This document shows positions 27,743 to 37,800 of a stretch of 64,000 bases of DNA, piece by piece. This stretch comes from Methanoculleus oceani (GTDB lineage: Archaea > Halobacteriota > Methanomicrobia > Methanomicrobiales > Methanoculleaceae). The notes beneath the pieces were generated by a model. It had not been told where the DNA came from. It searched no databases and was given only the letters and a program-made list of their open reading frames with translations. The position numbers and the translations under genes were made by a program. Each line of letters opens with the position of its first letter. Positions within the stretch are counted from its first letter, which is position 1. The stretch covers positions 1-64,000 of the forward strand of contig NZ_QFDM01000001.1 in the NCBI RefSeq assembly GCF_023702065.1, in the 5' to 3' direction.

Positions 27743-28285
27743 TTACAGGAAGACCGCTGCGGCGAGGACCGTCGTCCAGCGACCGCTCATATCCCCTTTT
27801 GCCGACTGGCAGGTGTGGGTCGTGTTGATGATCCGACCGCTCGCCTTATAGATCTGTTCCCGCTCCTGCCACGCTTTGTCCGGGTCGAACTCGATCCCGA
27901 GCGTTGTCGCGAGCATGGTTGCCGCAAGGTCTTCTGCGTATTCGCCCGAGACCTCTGCAGTCTCGCCGAAGGCGTGGTGCTCGGAGAGGTAGCCGTAGGT
28001 GTTGCTCTCCTTGGGCATCGCGTGGCCGATGGCGGCGGATGCGAGCCGGCTCGGTTCGTTGGTCTCGTTCCGGGCCATGACAACGTAGACGATGCTGCCC
28101 GGAGAGAGGTCCTTTAAGCCCTCCTCCTTCGAGACCAGCTGGCAGTTCGGGGGAAAGATACTCGAGACGTAGACCAGGTTGTACTTCTCGATGCCCGCCT
28201 GCCTGAGAGCCAGTTCAAACGATGCCAGTTTGTCTTTGTGGATGCCCACACCCTTCGTAAAGAAACACTTGGTCGGAACGAACAT
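27743..28285 (-). CDS. pdaD: Pyruvoyl-dependent arginine decarboxylase
   Basis: A 180-residue proenzyme that makes agmatine, the first step of archaeal polyamine synthesis. Self-cleavage between Ser41 and Ser42 in [11 protein letters not shown] creates the pyruvoyl group, equivalent to Ser52-Ser53 of the Methanocaldococcus enzyme. Glu-rich [15 protein letters not shown] is characteristic. An AT-rich TTTTAAAAAAG about 27 bases before the ATG supplies the TATA. Between 28286 and 28561 nothing further can be supported. Confidence 0.93.
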   Translation of the reverse strand: MFVPTKCFFTKGVGIHKDKLASFELALRQAGIEKYNLVYVSSIFPPNCQLVSKEEGLKDLSPGSIVYVVMARNETNEPSRLASAAIGHAMPKESNTYGYLSEHHAFGETAEVSGEYAEDLAATMLATTLGIEFDPDKAWQEREQIYKASGRIINTTHTCQSAKGDMSGRWTTVLAAAVFL

Positions 28286-28561
28286 TAGGGATCTTCTTAT
28301 CGTTTGACTTTTTTAAAATTTTCGGTAATAACAGTCACAAATTAAAAACGGAGCGGAATTTCCAACCATTTCGACGTTAGAGGACGAAAATGCAGATAAA
28401 TCGGAAAACACCCGGAAAAATACGGATTGTTCAGGTGCGCCGGGGTGGCCGCGGGCACGCCCGGGCCCGCCGATCTCCCCCTGCAGAACGACCTGAACCG
28501 GAATCGTCACCGGAACAGTCCATATCGGAAAACTCCCGCGACCTTGCGGGGAGCGCACCCG

Positions 28562-29740
28562 TCAGGCGAGATCTCCCCGTGCCTTGATCGTCTCCAGCGC
28601 CTCGAACGCTTCCCGCCGGACGTCCCTGTCGGGATCCTGGAGGAGGGTCTGCAGCGCCTCGGATGCCCCGGGGGCACCGATCTCGCCGAGGACGATGGTG
28701 GACTCTCGCCGGGTCCCGGCGTCGCCGGTGCCGGCCAGATCGATCAGGGCCGGTGCCGCCGCCTCTCCGGCCCGCCAGAGTGCCTCCATCGCCCGGTGCC
28801 GGGCAGCCTCGTCGCCGTTCCCGAGGGCTTCGATGAGCGGGCCGACGGCCGGCGCACCGATATCCGCGAGCGCACCGCAGGCGTACCGCCTGACCTCCCG
28901 GTCGGGGTCGGAGAGCGTCTCGATGAGCGGGGCGACCGCTTCCCCGGCCCGGACCTCCCCGAGCACCCGCGCAGCCCACCGGCGGACGGACGGCCGTTCG
29001 TCACGGAGGGCGGCCGAGAGGGAGCCGACCGCCGGAGCACCGATACGGGCAAGAACGGCCGCACTTCGCCGCCGGAGATCCTCGTCGTCGTCGCCGAGCG
29101 CCTCGATGCAGGGAGAGACCGCACCGTCCCCGAAACCGGAGAGCGCATCGGCGGCGAGAGACCGGACCTGCTCGTCCGGGTCGCGAAGGAGGCCGACAAG
29201 GCTCTCCATGCCGCGCTCGTCCCCCGACCGCCGCACCCCGGCGATCGCGCACCGCCGCACCCGGGGGTCGTCGTCGCCGAGCGCCTCCAGGAATACGTCC
29301 CCGGCATGGCCGCTCCCGAGCGCCTCCAGGGCTCCACAGCGGATCGCGCCGTCCCCTTCACGGGCCGCCTGCTTCAGGGCGTCCACCGCCGGGCTTCCGA
29401 TCAACCGGAGCGCCCAGGCGGCGTCTTCACGCACGGCGTCGTCCGCGTACGAGAAGGTCCCGATGAGGTGAGGGATCGCCGCCGGCCCCGCCCGCCCGAG
29501 GGCGCCTGCAGCCGCCCGCCGGATGCACCAGTCCTCATCCTCGAGGGCTTTCATCAGCGGGAGCACCGCCGCTTCCCCCATCTCGCCGAACGCCCGGACC
29601 GCTCTCCACCGGGTCGCGATATCGGCGCTCTCGAGCGATTCCGCGAGGCCTGCCATCCGGGCATCCTCCTCTGCATCGACAGATGCTGCCGCTGTCTCCT
29701 CCTCCTGCTTGCGCACGCCAAACCGGTTCCACAGTCCCAT
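28562..29740 (-). CDS. HEAT-repeat (PBS lyase-like) protein
   Basis: A 392-residue soluble protein made of about eleven 31-residue HEAT units, with the recurring pattern AVxPLIEALxDxDxxVRRxAAxALGxIG. Residues 1-35 form an acidic leader without repeats. The ATG at 29740 is chosen because GGAGG lies six bases ahead of it. Such proteins act as protein-binding scaffolds; no catalytic residue is visible. Four other HEAT proteins are encoded in the window at 42680, 43064, 48454 and 49683. Confidence 0.85.
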   Translation of the reverse strand: MGLWNRFGVRKQEEETAAASVDAEEDARMAGLAESLESADIATRWRAVRAFGEMGEAAVLPLMKALEDEDWCIRRAAAGALGRAGPAAIPHLIGTFSYADDAVREDAAWALRLIGSPAVDALKQAAREGDGAIRCGALEALGSGHAGDVFLEALGDDDPRVRRCAIAGVRRSGDERGMESLVGLLRDPDEQVRSLAADALSGFGDGAVSPCIEALGDDDEDLRRRSAAVLARIGAPAVGSLSAALRDERPSVRRWAARVLGEVRAGEAVAPLIETLSDPDREVRRYACGALADIGAPAVGPLIEALGNGDEAARHRAMEALWRAGEAAAPALIDLAGTGDAGTRRESTIVLGEIGAPGASEALQTLLQDPDRDVRREAFEALETIKARGDLA

Positions 29741-29787
29741 GGTCATCCTCCAGGTGATCGGTCTTCTCCGATGATGGTACGTGGCAG

Positions 29788-29884
29788 AAGATGGCGTATA
29801 ATTCTTCTGATCTTCTCCCGGAGCCCCAGGGGGCACCCGTTGCCGTCCTCTGCCGCAGGCGCCCCCGGAGGAACGCTTATAAGG
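29788..29884. promoter_or_regulatory. Divergent promoters of the HEAT gene and sulfur operon
   Basis: Leftward, GAATTATACG (29790-29799) is a TATA element about 55 bases before the HEAT ATG. Rightward, CGCTTATAAGG (29873-29883) would start transcription near 29905, which excludes the ATG at 29886 and supports the GTG at 29979 as the first start of the sulfur operon. A GGGGGC/GCCCCC inverted repeat lies between. Confidence 0.5.
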
Positions 29885-29978
29885 GATGGCGCTGGATCCG
29901 GTGCAACCGGGAGTGTGCCGTCGACGCATCACGGTACCCGGATTCGCACGCGCGCCCCGCAACGGAAGGTGGAGAGAA

Positions 29979-30221
29979 GTGGAACCTGAGAAGAAACCCG
30001 CGGCGGTCGTGGACTGTATCGGGCTCTACTGCCCCATGCCGATCGCGATGACAAAAGAGGCGATCGAGAGACTCGACGTCGGAGAGGTGCTCCTGATCGA
30101 GGCGGACGACCCCGCCGCGGAGGAGGATATCCGGCGCTGGGCGAACCGGGTGGGGCACGAGATCGTGAAGTTCGAGAAGGATGACGGCGTCATGAGGTTC
30201 TCCATCCGGAAGATGAAATGA
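29979..30221 (+). CDS. TusA-family sulfur carrier protein 1
   Basis: An 80-residue TusA/SirA-like protein starting at GTG 29979, after a purine-rich GGTGGAGAGAA site. The sulfur-binding motif is canonical: CIGLYCPMPIAM, that is CPxP, with a further Cys six residues earlier. TusA proteins pass persulfide sulfur from a desulfurase to acceptors. It opens a six-gene operon with two diverged TusA copies, a DsrE-like protein, IscS and IscU, which together describe a sulfur relay. Confidence 0.85.
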   Translation: MEPEKKPAAVVDCIGLYCPMPIAMTKEAIERLDVGEVLLIEADDPAAEEDIRRWANRVGHEIVKFEKDDGVMRFSIRKMK

Positions 30222-30231
30222 GGTGAGATGA

Positions 30232-30480
30232 ATGTACGCGGATAAAACGGTGAGTTGTGTCGGGATCTGCCAGTCGCCGATGCTCTCGATCGAGGAGGAG
30301 ATGGAAACGCTCAACATGGGACAGGTCCTGCAGGTGACGACCGATAAACCGGACCTCGTCGGAACGGTCAGGTCCTGGGCCGGTGAGAACGGGCATACGA
30401 TCGAGGAAGAGCACGTCGCGAGCGGCGTAACGACCCTCATCGTGCGCAAGGGAGCGGCGGCAACGGCAGAGACGAAGTGA
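30232..30480 (+). CDS. TusA-like protein 2 with CQSP motif
   Basis: An 82-residue TusA-fold protein. The catalytic segment reads CVGICQSPMLSIEEEM, so the first Pro of CPxP is replaced by Gln, while both cysteines are kept. Downstream strands (VLQVTTDKPDLVGTVRSW) match the family. It lies 10 bases after copy 1. The variant motif suggests a different sulfur acceptor or donor, or a role in oligomer formation with the other copies. Confidence 0.75.
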   Translation: MYADKTVSCVGICQSPMLSIEEEMETLNMGQVLQVTTDKPDLVGTVRSWAGENGHTIEEEHVASGVTTLIVRKGAAATAETK

Positions 30481-30484
30481 TCGC

Positions 30485-30715
30485 ATGGCTGCCGGAGGCT
30501 ACGTGGATGCAAAGGGAGCCTACTGCCAGGCGCCGGTCATCCTGCTCAAAGAGGGGATGGACAGGCTCGCGAGCGGCGAGATCCTGAAGGTCGAGGTGGA
30601 CAATGCCCCCACGGAGGAGGACGTCCGGGTCTGGGCAAGGCGGATGGGCCACGAGATCGTGAGCGAAGAGAAGGATGGAGAGAAGATCACCTTCTCCATC
30701 CGGAAAGGAGCGTGA
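30485..30715 (+). CDS. TusA-like protein 3 with CQAP motif
   Basis: A 76-residue protein, start ATG 30485, five bases after copy 2. It reads DAKGAYCQAPVILLKEGMD, so the single active cysteine is in a CQxP setting and the upstream cysteine of copies 1 and 2 is lost. The C-terminal half (GHEIVSEEKDGEKITFSIRK) closely resembles copy 1, pointing to local duplication. It overlaps the start region of the DsrE-like gene. Confidence 0.75.
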   Translation: MAAGGYVDAKGAYCQAPVILLKEGMDRLASGEILKVEVDNAPTEEDVRVWARRMGHEIVSEEKDGEKITFSIRKGA

Positions 30716-30720
30716 AAGGT

Positions 30721-31080
30721 ATGGCACGGATACTTTACATCCAGACCAGCGGCACCGATACCCCCGAGCGGCTGTACGCACCGTTCGTTCTCGCGATGAC
30801 GGCGCGCAGCATGGACATGGACGCCGACATCTACTTCATGATCAAGGGGGTGACGGTCGTCAAGAAGGGCGCCGCAGAGGAGATCCAGGTCGGGAACTTC
30901 CCGAAACTCTCCGAGATCATGCACCAGGCAATCGCTTCCGGGGCAAAGATCTACATCTGCGAGCAGAGCACCCAGCTCCTCGGCATGGCACGGGGCGACT
31001 TCATCGCGGAGGGGCAGGTCGTGGGCGCGCTCACCTTAAACGATCTCGCCGTCGACGCCGACGCGGTCATCACGTTTTAG
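30721..31080 (+). CDS. DsrE-family protein
   Basis: A 119-residue protein with the DsrE/DsrF fold: MARILYIQTSGTDTPERLYAPF, then MDADIYFMIKGVTVVKKG, and one cysteine in AKIYICEQSTQLL. The position of that cysteine fits the DsrE/TusD sulfur-accepting site. The ATG at 30721 is preferred to GTG 30712. Proteins of this type accept sulfur from TusA. Stop to the iscS ATG is 12 bases. Confidence 0.8.
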   Translation: MARILYIQTSGTDTPERLYAPFVLAMTARSMDMDADIYFMIKGVTVVKKGAAEEIQVGNFPKLSEIMHQAIASGAKIYICEQSTQLLGMARGDFIAEGQVVGALTLNDLAVDADAVITF

Positions 31081-31092
31081 GGACGGCCGGAT

Positions 31093-32247
31093 ATGGAGGA
31101 GCGAATCTATCTCGACCACGCGGCGGCGATGCCGGTCCACCCGGGGGTTCTCCGGTTCGGGAGGCAGTTCCCGGGCGAATTCGCCGGCAACCCCTCCACG
31201 CTCTACCAGGAGGGGCTCGCGGCGCAGGAAGCCGTTTCCCGGGCGCGGGAGCAGGTAGCGTCGCTCGTCGGCGCGAGCGACACGGCCTCGATCGTCTTTT
31301 GCAGCGGGGCGACCGAAGCGAACAACATCGCCGTCCGGGGCACCGCACTCCGGAATGCGAAACGGGGGAAAAACGTCGTCGCGAGCGCCATCGAGCACAT
31401 ATCCGTGCTGAACCCGGCAAAAGACCTGCAGAAGAGCGGGTTCTCTCTTACACTCGCTCCGGTCGACCATTACGGCACGATCGACCTCGACGCTCTCAGG
31501 AAGGCGGTCACGCCGGAGACCGTTGTTGCGTCGGTCCACTACGCGAACAACGAGATCGGGACGGTCGAGCCGGTCCGGGAGGTGGCGGAGATCGTCCACG
31601 ACCGGGGCGGGATCCTCCATGTGGACGCCACCGATGCCGCGGGAAGGATACCGATCGACGTGGAGCGTGACGGCATCGACCTTCTCACCCTCTCGGGAAA
31701 CCAGCTCGGGGGGCCGCAGGGGGTCGGGGCGCTCTACATCCGCCCGGGGGTCCGGGTCCAGCCGGTCCTCGTCGGGGGCGGGCAGGAGCGCGGTCTCCGG
31801 CCGGGGACCGAGAACGTCTTCTCGATCGCCTGCATGGGCGAGGCGGCCCGGCTTGCAGGGGAGGAGATGCCGGGGGAGAGCAGACGGCTCCGGGCGATCC
31901 GGGACCGGCTTATCTCCGGCATCACGGAGATGGAGGAGGCCTACCTGACCGGCCACCCGACTGAGCGCCTCCCGCACCACGCGAGTTTCCGCTTCTCCCG
32001 GATCGAGGGCGAGAGCATACAGCTCGCCATGGACATGCTCGGGATCGCGGTCGCCACCGGGTCGGCGTGCACCTCAAGGACGCTCGAGGCCTCCCACGTC
32101 CTCCTCGCCATCGGGCTCGCCCACGACGAGGCGCACGGGTCGATGGTCGCGACGCTCGGGCGCACGAACAGCCCGGACGAGGTGCCCCGGATCGTCAGGG
32201 CCGTCGAAGAAACAGTTAAACGCCTGCGGGCCATTACACCGCTGTAG
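31093..32247 (+). CDS. iscS: IscS/NifS-like cysteine desulfurase lacking the PLP lysine
   Basis: A 384-residue fold-type I aminotransferase-like protein of the IscS family. The persulfide Cys326 lies in ATGSACTS and the cofactor-contact Asp is in HVDATDAAG. At the site where PLP-binding Lys is expected (SxHKxxGPKG), the sequence reads SGNQLGGPQG, so residue 204 is Gln (codon CAG 31702-31704), equivalent to Lys206 of E. coli IscS. Archaeoglobus fulgidus IscS is a known precedent for loss of this Lys. It directly precedes iscU, so a sulfur or cluster-assembly role remains likely, perhaps with altered chemistry. Confidence 0.85.
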   Translation: MEERIYLDHAAAMPVHPGVLRFGRQFPGEFAGNPSTLYQEGLAAQEAVSRAREQVASLVGASDTASIVFCSGATEANNIAVRGTALRNAKRGKNVVASAIEHISVLNPAKDLQKSGFSLTLAPVDHYGTIDLDALRKAVTPETVVASVHYANNEIGTVEPVREVAEIVHDRGGILHVDATDAAGRIPIDVERDGIDLLTLSGNQLGGPQGVGALYIRPGVRVQPVLVGGGQERGLRPGTENVFSIACMGEAARLAGEEMPGESRRLRAIRDRLISGITEMEEAYLTGHPTERLPHHASFRFSRIEGESIQLAMDMLGIAVATGSACTSRTLEASHVLLAIGLAHDEAHGSMVATLGRTNSPDEVPRIVRAVEETVKRLRAITPL

Positions 32248-32256
32248 GTAGAAAGA

Positions 32257-32646
32257 ATGGCAGACCAGATCGGATACAGCCAGAAGGTGATGGAGCACTT
32301 CATGAACCCGCACAACGTCGGGGTGATCGAGAACCCGGACGGCTACGGCAAGGTCGGCAACCCCGTCTGCGGGGATCTCATGGAGATCTTCATCAGGGTC
32401 AAAGACGACGTCATCGAGGATATCAGGTTCCGGACGTTCGGGTGCGGATCGGCGATCGCCACGAGCAGCATGGTGACCGATCTCGCCAAAGGAAAGACGC
32501 TCGACGAGGCGATGAAGATCACCCGCGACGACGTGGCGACCGAACTCGAGGGGCTGCCGCCCCGGAAGATGCACTGCTCGAACCTCGCGGCGGACGCGCT
32601 CCACGCGGCGATCCAGGACTACCGGGAGAAACAGAAGAAAGAGTGA
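32257..32646 (+). CDS. iscU: IscU/NifU-like Fe-S scaffold
   Basis: A 129-residue scaffold for Fe-S cluster assembly. The three ligand cysteines are all present: Cys38 in GNPVCGD, Cys63 in FGCGSAIATSS and Cys107 in MHCSNLA, with the conserved Asp40. Start ATG 32257 follows iscS by nine bases. It is the last gene of the sulfur operon and converges on cofD. Confidence 0.93.
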   Translation: MADQIGYSQKVMEHFMNPHNVGVIENPDGYGKVGNPVCGDLMEIFIRVKDDVIEDIRFRTFGCGSAIATSSMVTDLAKGKTLDEAMKITRDDVATELEGLPPRKMHCSNLAADALHAAIQDYREKQKKE

Positions 32647-32657
32647 AAGAGGTGCTT

Positions 32658-33560
32658 TCAGCACCCGTAGATCAGCGTCAGGATGCTCTTCGCGAGGTCG
32701 AGGCTCTTGCCCCGGTTGACCATGAGGGTGTCCAGGCGCAACGCGCCTTCAAGCCCGACCGGGTCCCGGGTATCCTGGATGAAGAGATCCACGAAATCCT
32801 CGTAAAGACCGTAGGTCCCGGCCGATGAAGCCTCTTTTCCGAAGGCCTGCATCAGGGCCGCCGCCGGGCCGCTGACCGGCGTATCGCCGATGAACGGGCT
32901 GACCGCGATGACGCACTGCCGGCGGAGCGCCTCCCTCACCCCGGCGCACTCCAGGATCGGCGATATGCTCGTGACCGGGTTGCTCGGGCCGATCACCACG
33001 GCGTCGCTCGCCTCGATCGCCCCGATGACCTCGTCGGTCGCGACCGGAGGCTCCCCGAACCGCCGGCTCACGCCGTCGATCGCCATTTCACCCCGGTGCT
33101 TCACCCAGTACTCCTGGAAGTGCATCTCGCCCTGACCGGTGCGGACGTAGGTCGTCACGACGGAGTCGGTCATCGGGAGAACGGTCGCCCGGACGCCCAG
33201 GTTCCGGCAGAGCGCCGCGGTTGCCCCGGTGAGCCTTATCCCGCTCCTGAGCATCTCCCCTCGCGCAACGTGCACCGCCCGGTCCTGGTCCCCGACGGCG
33301 ATGTACTCGTCGATGCCGAGCCTCGCGAGGAGGTCGTGGGTGATGTAAGAGTCATTGCGGATCCCCCACCACCGGTTGGTGTCGAGGATGCCCGCAAAGA
33401 GGTACATGACCGTATCGATGTCGGGCGAGAGGTGGTTGCCGGAGAGCCACGTGTCCTCGGCCGTATTGACGATGACCGCGATATCCCGGTCGTCCAGCAG
33501 CTCCCGCATCCCGCGGAGGAGCTTCGGGGTCCCGGTCCCGCCCGAGAGGAAGGTTATCAT
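32658..33560 (-). CDS. cofD: 2-phospho-L-lactate transferase (F420 synthesis)
   Basis: A 300-residue CofD that joins the lactyl-2-diphospho-5'-guanosine (or phosphoenolpyruvyl) moiety to the deazaflavin FO, giving F420-0. It opens [17 protein letters not shown], with the conserved Lys of the GGTGTPKL loop, and has NTAEDTW, PDIDT and [11 protein letters not shown] motifs. ACATATACAG about 30 bases upstream is a likely TATA, predicting a short leader. A diverged tandem copy lies immediately upstream. Confidence 0.92.
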   Translation of the reverse strand: MITFLSGGTGTPKLLRGMRELLDDRDIAVIVNTAEDTWLSGNHLSPDIDTVMYLFAGILDTNRWWGIRNDSYITHDLLARLGIDEYIAVGDQDRAVHVARGEMLRSGIRLTGATAALCRNLGVRATVLPMTDSVVTTYVRTGQGEMHFQEYWVKHRGEMAIDGVSRRFGEPPVATDEVIGAIEASDAVVIGPSNPVTSISPILECAGVREALRRQCVIAVSPFIGDTPVSGPAAALMQAFGKEASSAGTYGLYEDFVDLFIQDTRDPVGLEGALRLDTLMVNRGKSLDLAKSILTLIYGC

Positions 33561-33633
33561 TGGATAATTAGCGTATCAAGTGCATCTGTATATGTATTTT
33601 CCCAAACTTTGCCGGAGGGTCAATGCCCCATTT

Positions 33634-34536
33634 TCACGAAATTGCGTGGCGTATGACCGCCATGATGTCCCAGGCGAGCGATTCGGCCTGCCGCTCGTGC
33701 ATCAGGCGTGTCTCGAGACGGAGCGACCCGGGGACGTCGTCGGGGTCGTGGATGTCCTGGACGAAGACGTCGACGATATCCCCATACAGCCGGGAGACCG
33801 CCGGAGCGTTCGGTGGTTCCCCGACGGCGTACATGAGGGCGGCGTCCTTTGGGTCCGGCGCGACGCCGCCCGAAAACGGCGAGACCGCGACCACGAACTT
33901 CTCAAGGAGGAGATCCCGCATGCCGGCGCAGTCGAGGATGGGGAGGATGCTCGCCGCCGGGTTCGCGGGGCCGATCACCACGGCGTCGCTCGCCTCGATC
34001 GCCGCCCGCACCTCTTCCGTGACCGCCGGGGGTTTTGGCCCGACGAGTTCCCGGACCTCCGTCTCCATCCCGGCGGCCGTCCGGTACTCGAGGAGCGGGA
34101 GGCGTTCGGTGCCGGTATCGACGAAGAGGGCGGCCTCTCCATCCGTCATCGGGAGGACGGTCGCCCCGATGTTGAGCGAGCGGCACTGCGCCCGCACCGC
34201 CTCCGTCAGGGTCCAGCCCCTGCGGAGGAGACCCGCCCGGGCGATCTGGACGGCCCGGGCACGGTCGCCGACCGGGAAGGGTTCGCCGCCCGCCACCTTC
34301 GGAAGGTAGTTGTGGGTGGCGTAGGTATCGCCCTTGATCCCCCACCACCGGCCGGTATCGAGGATGCCCGCGAAGAGGAAGACGGCGGTGTCGATGTCGG
34401 GCGCACAGTGGCTCCCCGAGACCCAGAGATCCTCGGCGGTGTTCGCGACCACGGCGATCTCGCTGTCGTAGAGGATCTGCCGGGCGCCCCGGATGAGCGC
34501 AGGTACTCCGGTTCCGCCGGAGAGGAAGGTGATCAT
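33634..34536 (-). CDS. CofD paralogue
   Basis: A 300-residue second CofD-fold protein, same length and orientation as cofD 73 bases away, yet clearly diverged across its length. It keeps NTAEDLW, PDIDT and VIGPANPAASI, but its opening loop reads GGTGVPALIRG, without the Lys of the first copy. It may use a different phospho-donor or acceptor, or serve a second F420 variant. The cofD label is withheld because the loop differs. Confidence 0.8.
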   Translation of the reverse strand: MITFLSGGTGVPALIRGARQILYDSEIAVVANTAEDLWVSGSHCAPDIDTAVFLFAGILDTGRWWGIKGDTYATHNYLPKVAGGEPFPVGDRARAVQIARAGLLRRGWTLTEAVRAQCRSLNIGATVLPMTDGEAALFVDTGTERLPLLEYRTAAGMETEVRELVGPKPPAVTEEVRAAIEASDAVVIGPANPAASILPILDCAGMRDLLLEKFVVAVSPFSGGVAPDPKDAALMYAVGEPPNAPAVSRLYGDIVDVFVQDIHDPDDVPGSLRLETRLMHERQAESLAWDIMAVIRHAIS

Positions 34537-34805
34537 GGCTGAATGTCATTGTATGTGGGGTGTTTGGGGGGTTAAGAGTTTCATTTGGGGGGTGGAGAGG
34601 GAGGTGGGGTGTTGGTGGGCGTGCTCCGGGTTCTTGGCCCTGCTGGATGTTCTCGAACGGACACTCGTCTCCAAGGCATAGCCGGTGAAGAATTACATGA
34701 GGCTGATGTGGGAAAGGGAGTTATGACAACACGATTTCTGCTCCAATCCGATCAGATTTCTTTTCGTAACGTTTTTCGTCCTCACCACCGCAATTCTCAA
34801 TTACG

Positions 34806-37800
34806 ATGGGTTGGTGTCAGATAATTACCGAAACTTTTTCCCTGGTACCATTATGCTCCGTCTCTGGGTCATTGCTAACGGAGGTTGCAAATACAGCAGG
34901 ATATGGCACTACCCGATTTGCAACTAATATTATCTCTCTTTCTGTCAGTGAGGTAGTAATCCCCATTATCATAGCAGTAATTGCAGCTGTTATTGGAGGG
35001 GGAATATATGCTGCGATACGCACCGTTGCAACACGAAACAAGGACTTTGAACAGCAATTCTTGCGGGTAAAATTTACATCGAAAATTTCTCCTGATGACT
35101 TCGGCTTTGGCAAGGACACCTTTAGCTTTGACAAGGACAAGAAATCCTTCTATCTGGAGAGGAAATATCAAAACAGTGACGAAACCCTAGAAGATCGCAT
35201 CTCTAAAAGAGTTACTGGTGTCCACTTACGGGGAAATGACGTCCTAATTATGGGAAAACCGGATTCCGGCAAAACTAGGATGGCATATGAAGTCATCAAG
35301 AATTTAAATGGTCATTATATTCTGTTGATTCCAAAAACTGGCATTTACGATACTTCAAATCTGAAACTCCCGTTCTACCCACGATCCTATTTGTCACCCA
35401 GCCGAAAGCCAAAATTCATCCTCTTTCTTGATGATCTGCAAAAATATTGCACATCAACGAGTCTCGATGACCTAATCTCGAAACTTCAAAGTCGTTTCCC
35501 GGTAACTATCATTGCAACTGTCAGGGAGGGAGACGAGTACATAAAGGCCGTTGGGAATGAATTGTTTTGTAATTCTAATAGGTTTTCAGCCCTCTTGGAC
35601 AGCGACGCCTGTTTCCATATCCCGGACGTTTCAGATGAAGAAGCCAATACAATCGCTTGTGAAACCGGGAAGCCCATCCCGGAGGGATTTGAGGCTATTC
35701 GAACCGTAGGGGCAATACTTTCAGGGTGGGATAAGTTAAAAGAGAGTTATACGAAAAAGGTCATGTCTTCGGCAGATATTACTGCTCAGAATGCTCATAA
35801 AATTATGATTTCCAATAGGGCTCTCTATGACCTTGGTTTATCTACAACAGACTTCGAAAGGGTCAATATAATCCTAAGCGAGATTTACGGCATTCAATTA
35901 AATAAGTCTCAAATTACTGCAGCTGAGAATCACCTGCAGTCTAATCATGTCATTGCATGGGATACTACAACAGGAGAGTGGCTTGCAGGAGGAAAAATCT
36001 TAGAGTTTTTGGTGTTGGATGCGTTGAAAGAAACCAAGTTATTAAATCACATCGATTCTGTTTTCAAGCAGTTCCAGGGGAACCACGATTTTCTTGCACT
36101 ATTTGAATGCGGGATGAGACTTTACGATAGAGATCTGCTGGAGGTTTCCTATCAGGCATTCTCCTACGCAATCCAGATTCCAAACTTGCCAACTTCATTC
36201 CAGGGTATCCTGTATTCTTTATTAGGAACTACTCAGGGAGACCTCGCTAAATACTGGTATCCAGTGGACGCTGAAGAAGGGATCAAACTCTTCAACCAAG
36301 CCTTTGCGAAGTACGAGAAAGCGGTGCAGATTGAGCCAGATTATCATGAAGCCTGGAATGACTGGGGAAGTAATCTGGCGAACCTTGCCAAATACCGGTA
36401 TCCGGTGGACGCTGAAGAAGGTATCGAACTCTTCAACCAGGCCTTTGCGAAGTACGAGAAAGCACTGAAGATCAAGCCGGATGACCCTCAAACTTGGCAT
36501 AGCTGGGGAACAGATTTGGGAGACTTTGCCAAATACCGGTATCCAGTGGACGCTGAAGAAGGTATCGAACTCTTTAACCAGGCCTTTGTGAAGTACGAGA
36601 GAGCGCTGAAGATCAAGCCAGATGCCTATCAAATTTGGTATAATTGGGGAATAGATCTAGGGTATCTCGCCGAATATCGATATCCGGTGGACGCTGAAGA
36701 TGCGTCAGATCTCTTCAATCAAGCCTCTGCGAAGTGCGAGGAAGCATTGAAGATCAAGCCGGATATGCATGGTGCCTGGGTCAACTGGGGAACCACTCTG
36801 GGAAAACTCGCCGAATATCGATATCCGGCGGACGCTGAAGAAGGTATCGAACTCTTCAACCAAGCCTCTGCAAAGTATGAGAAAGCGGTGAAGATCAAGC
36901 CGGATGACCATGAAGCTTGGTACAACTGGGGAACTGTCTTGGGGTACCTCGCCGAATACCAGTACCAGACGGACGCTGAAGAAGGTATCAAACTCTTCAA
37001 CCAAGCCTTTGCGAAGTACGAGGAAGCGGTGAAGATCAAGCCGGATAAGTATGATGCCTGGTGTAACTGGGGAAATGTTCTGGGGAGTCTCGCCGAATAT
37101 CGGTATCTGGTGGACGCTAGAGAAGGTATCGAACTCTTCAACCAGGCCTTTGCGAAGTACGAAGAAGCGGTGAAGATCAAGTCAGATGGCCATCAAGCTT
37201 GGTGTAACTGGGGAAATGTTCTGGGGAGTCTCGCAAAATACAGGTATTTGGTGGACGCTGGAGAAGGCATCAAACTCTTCAGCCAGGCCTTTGCGAAGTA
37301 CGAAGAAGCGGTGAAGATCGAGCCCGATTTCCATGACGCTTGGAATAGCTGGGGAGTTACTCTAGGGAATTTCGCCGAATACCGGTATCCGGTGGATGCT
37401 AGAGAAGGTATCGAACTCTTCAATCAAGCTTTTGCAAAGTACGAGGAAGCGGTGAAGATCAAGCCAGATATGTATGAGGCCTGGTGTAACTGGGGAACTA
37501 ATCTGGGGAGTCTCGCCAAATATCGGTATTTGGTGGACGCTGAAGAGGGTATCAAACTCTTCGATCAAGCCATTGCGAAGTACGAGGAAGCGGTGAAGAT
37601 CAAGCCAGATTATCATCAAGCTTGGGAGAACTGGAGAAATGTTTTGATTGGTATTGCAGAAGTTTTGCTGAACCATTTCACATATCAGAATCCAGTGGAC
37701 CTTGAAAAAGTGTCCGAGTATGCCATCCAAGCCGCTAAGAAATACATGGAAGCGATAGAGGACAAGCCGTCACAACCCTCCGTTACGACAGACCGCCAAG

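Noticed and set aside
36243-37652. CRISPR-like or non-coding satellite
   Set aside because: The 141-base period is a multiple of three and the frame stays open through all units, so this is a coding repeat.
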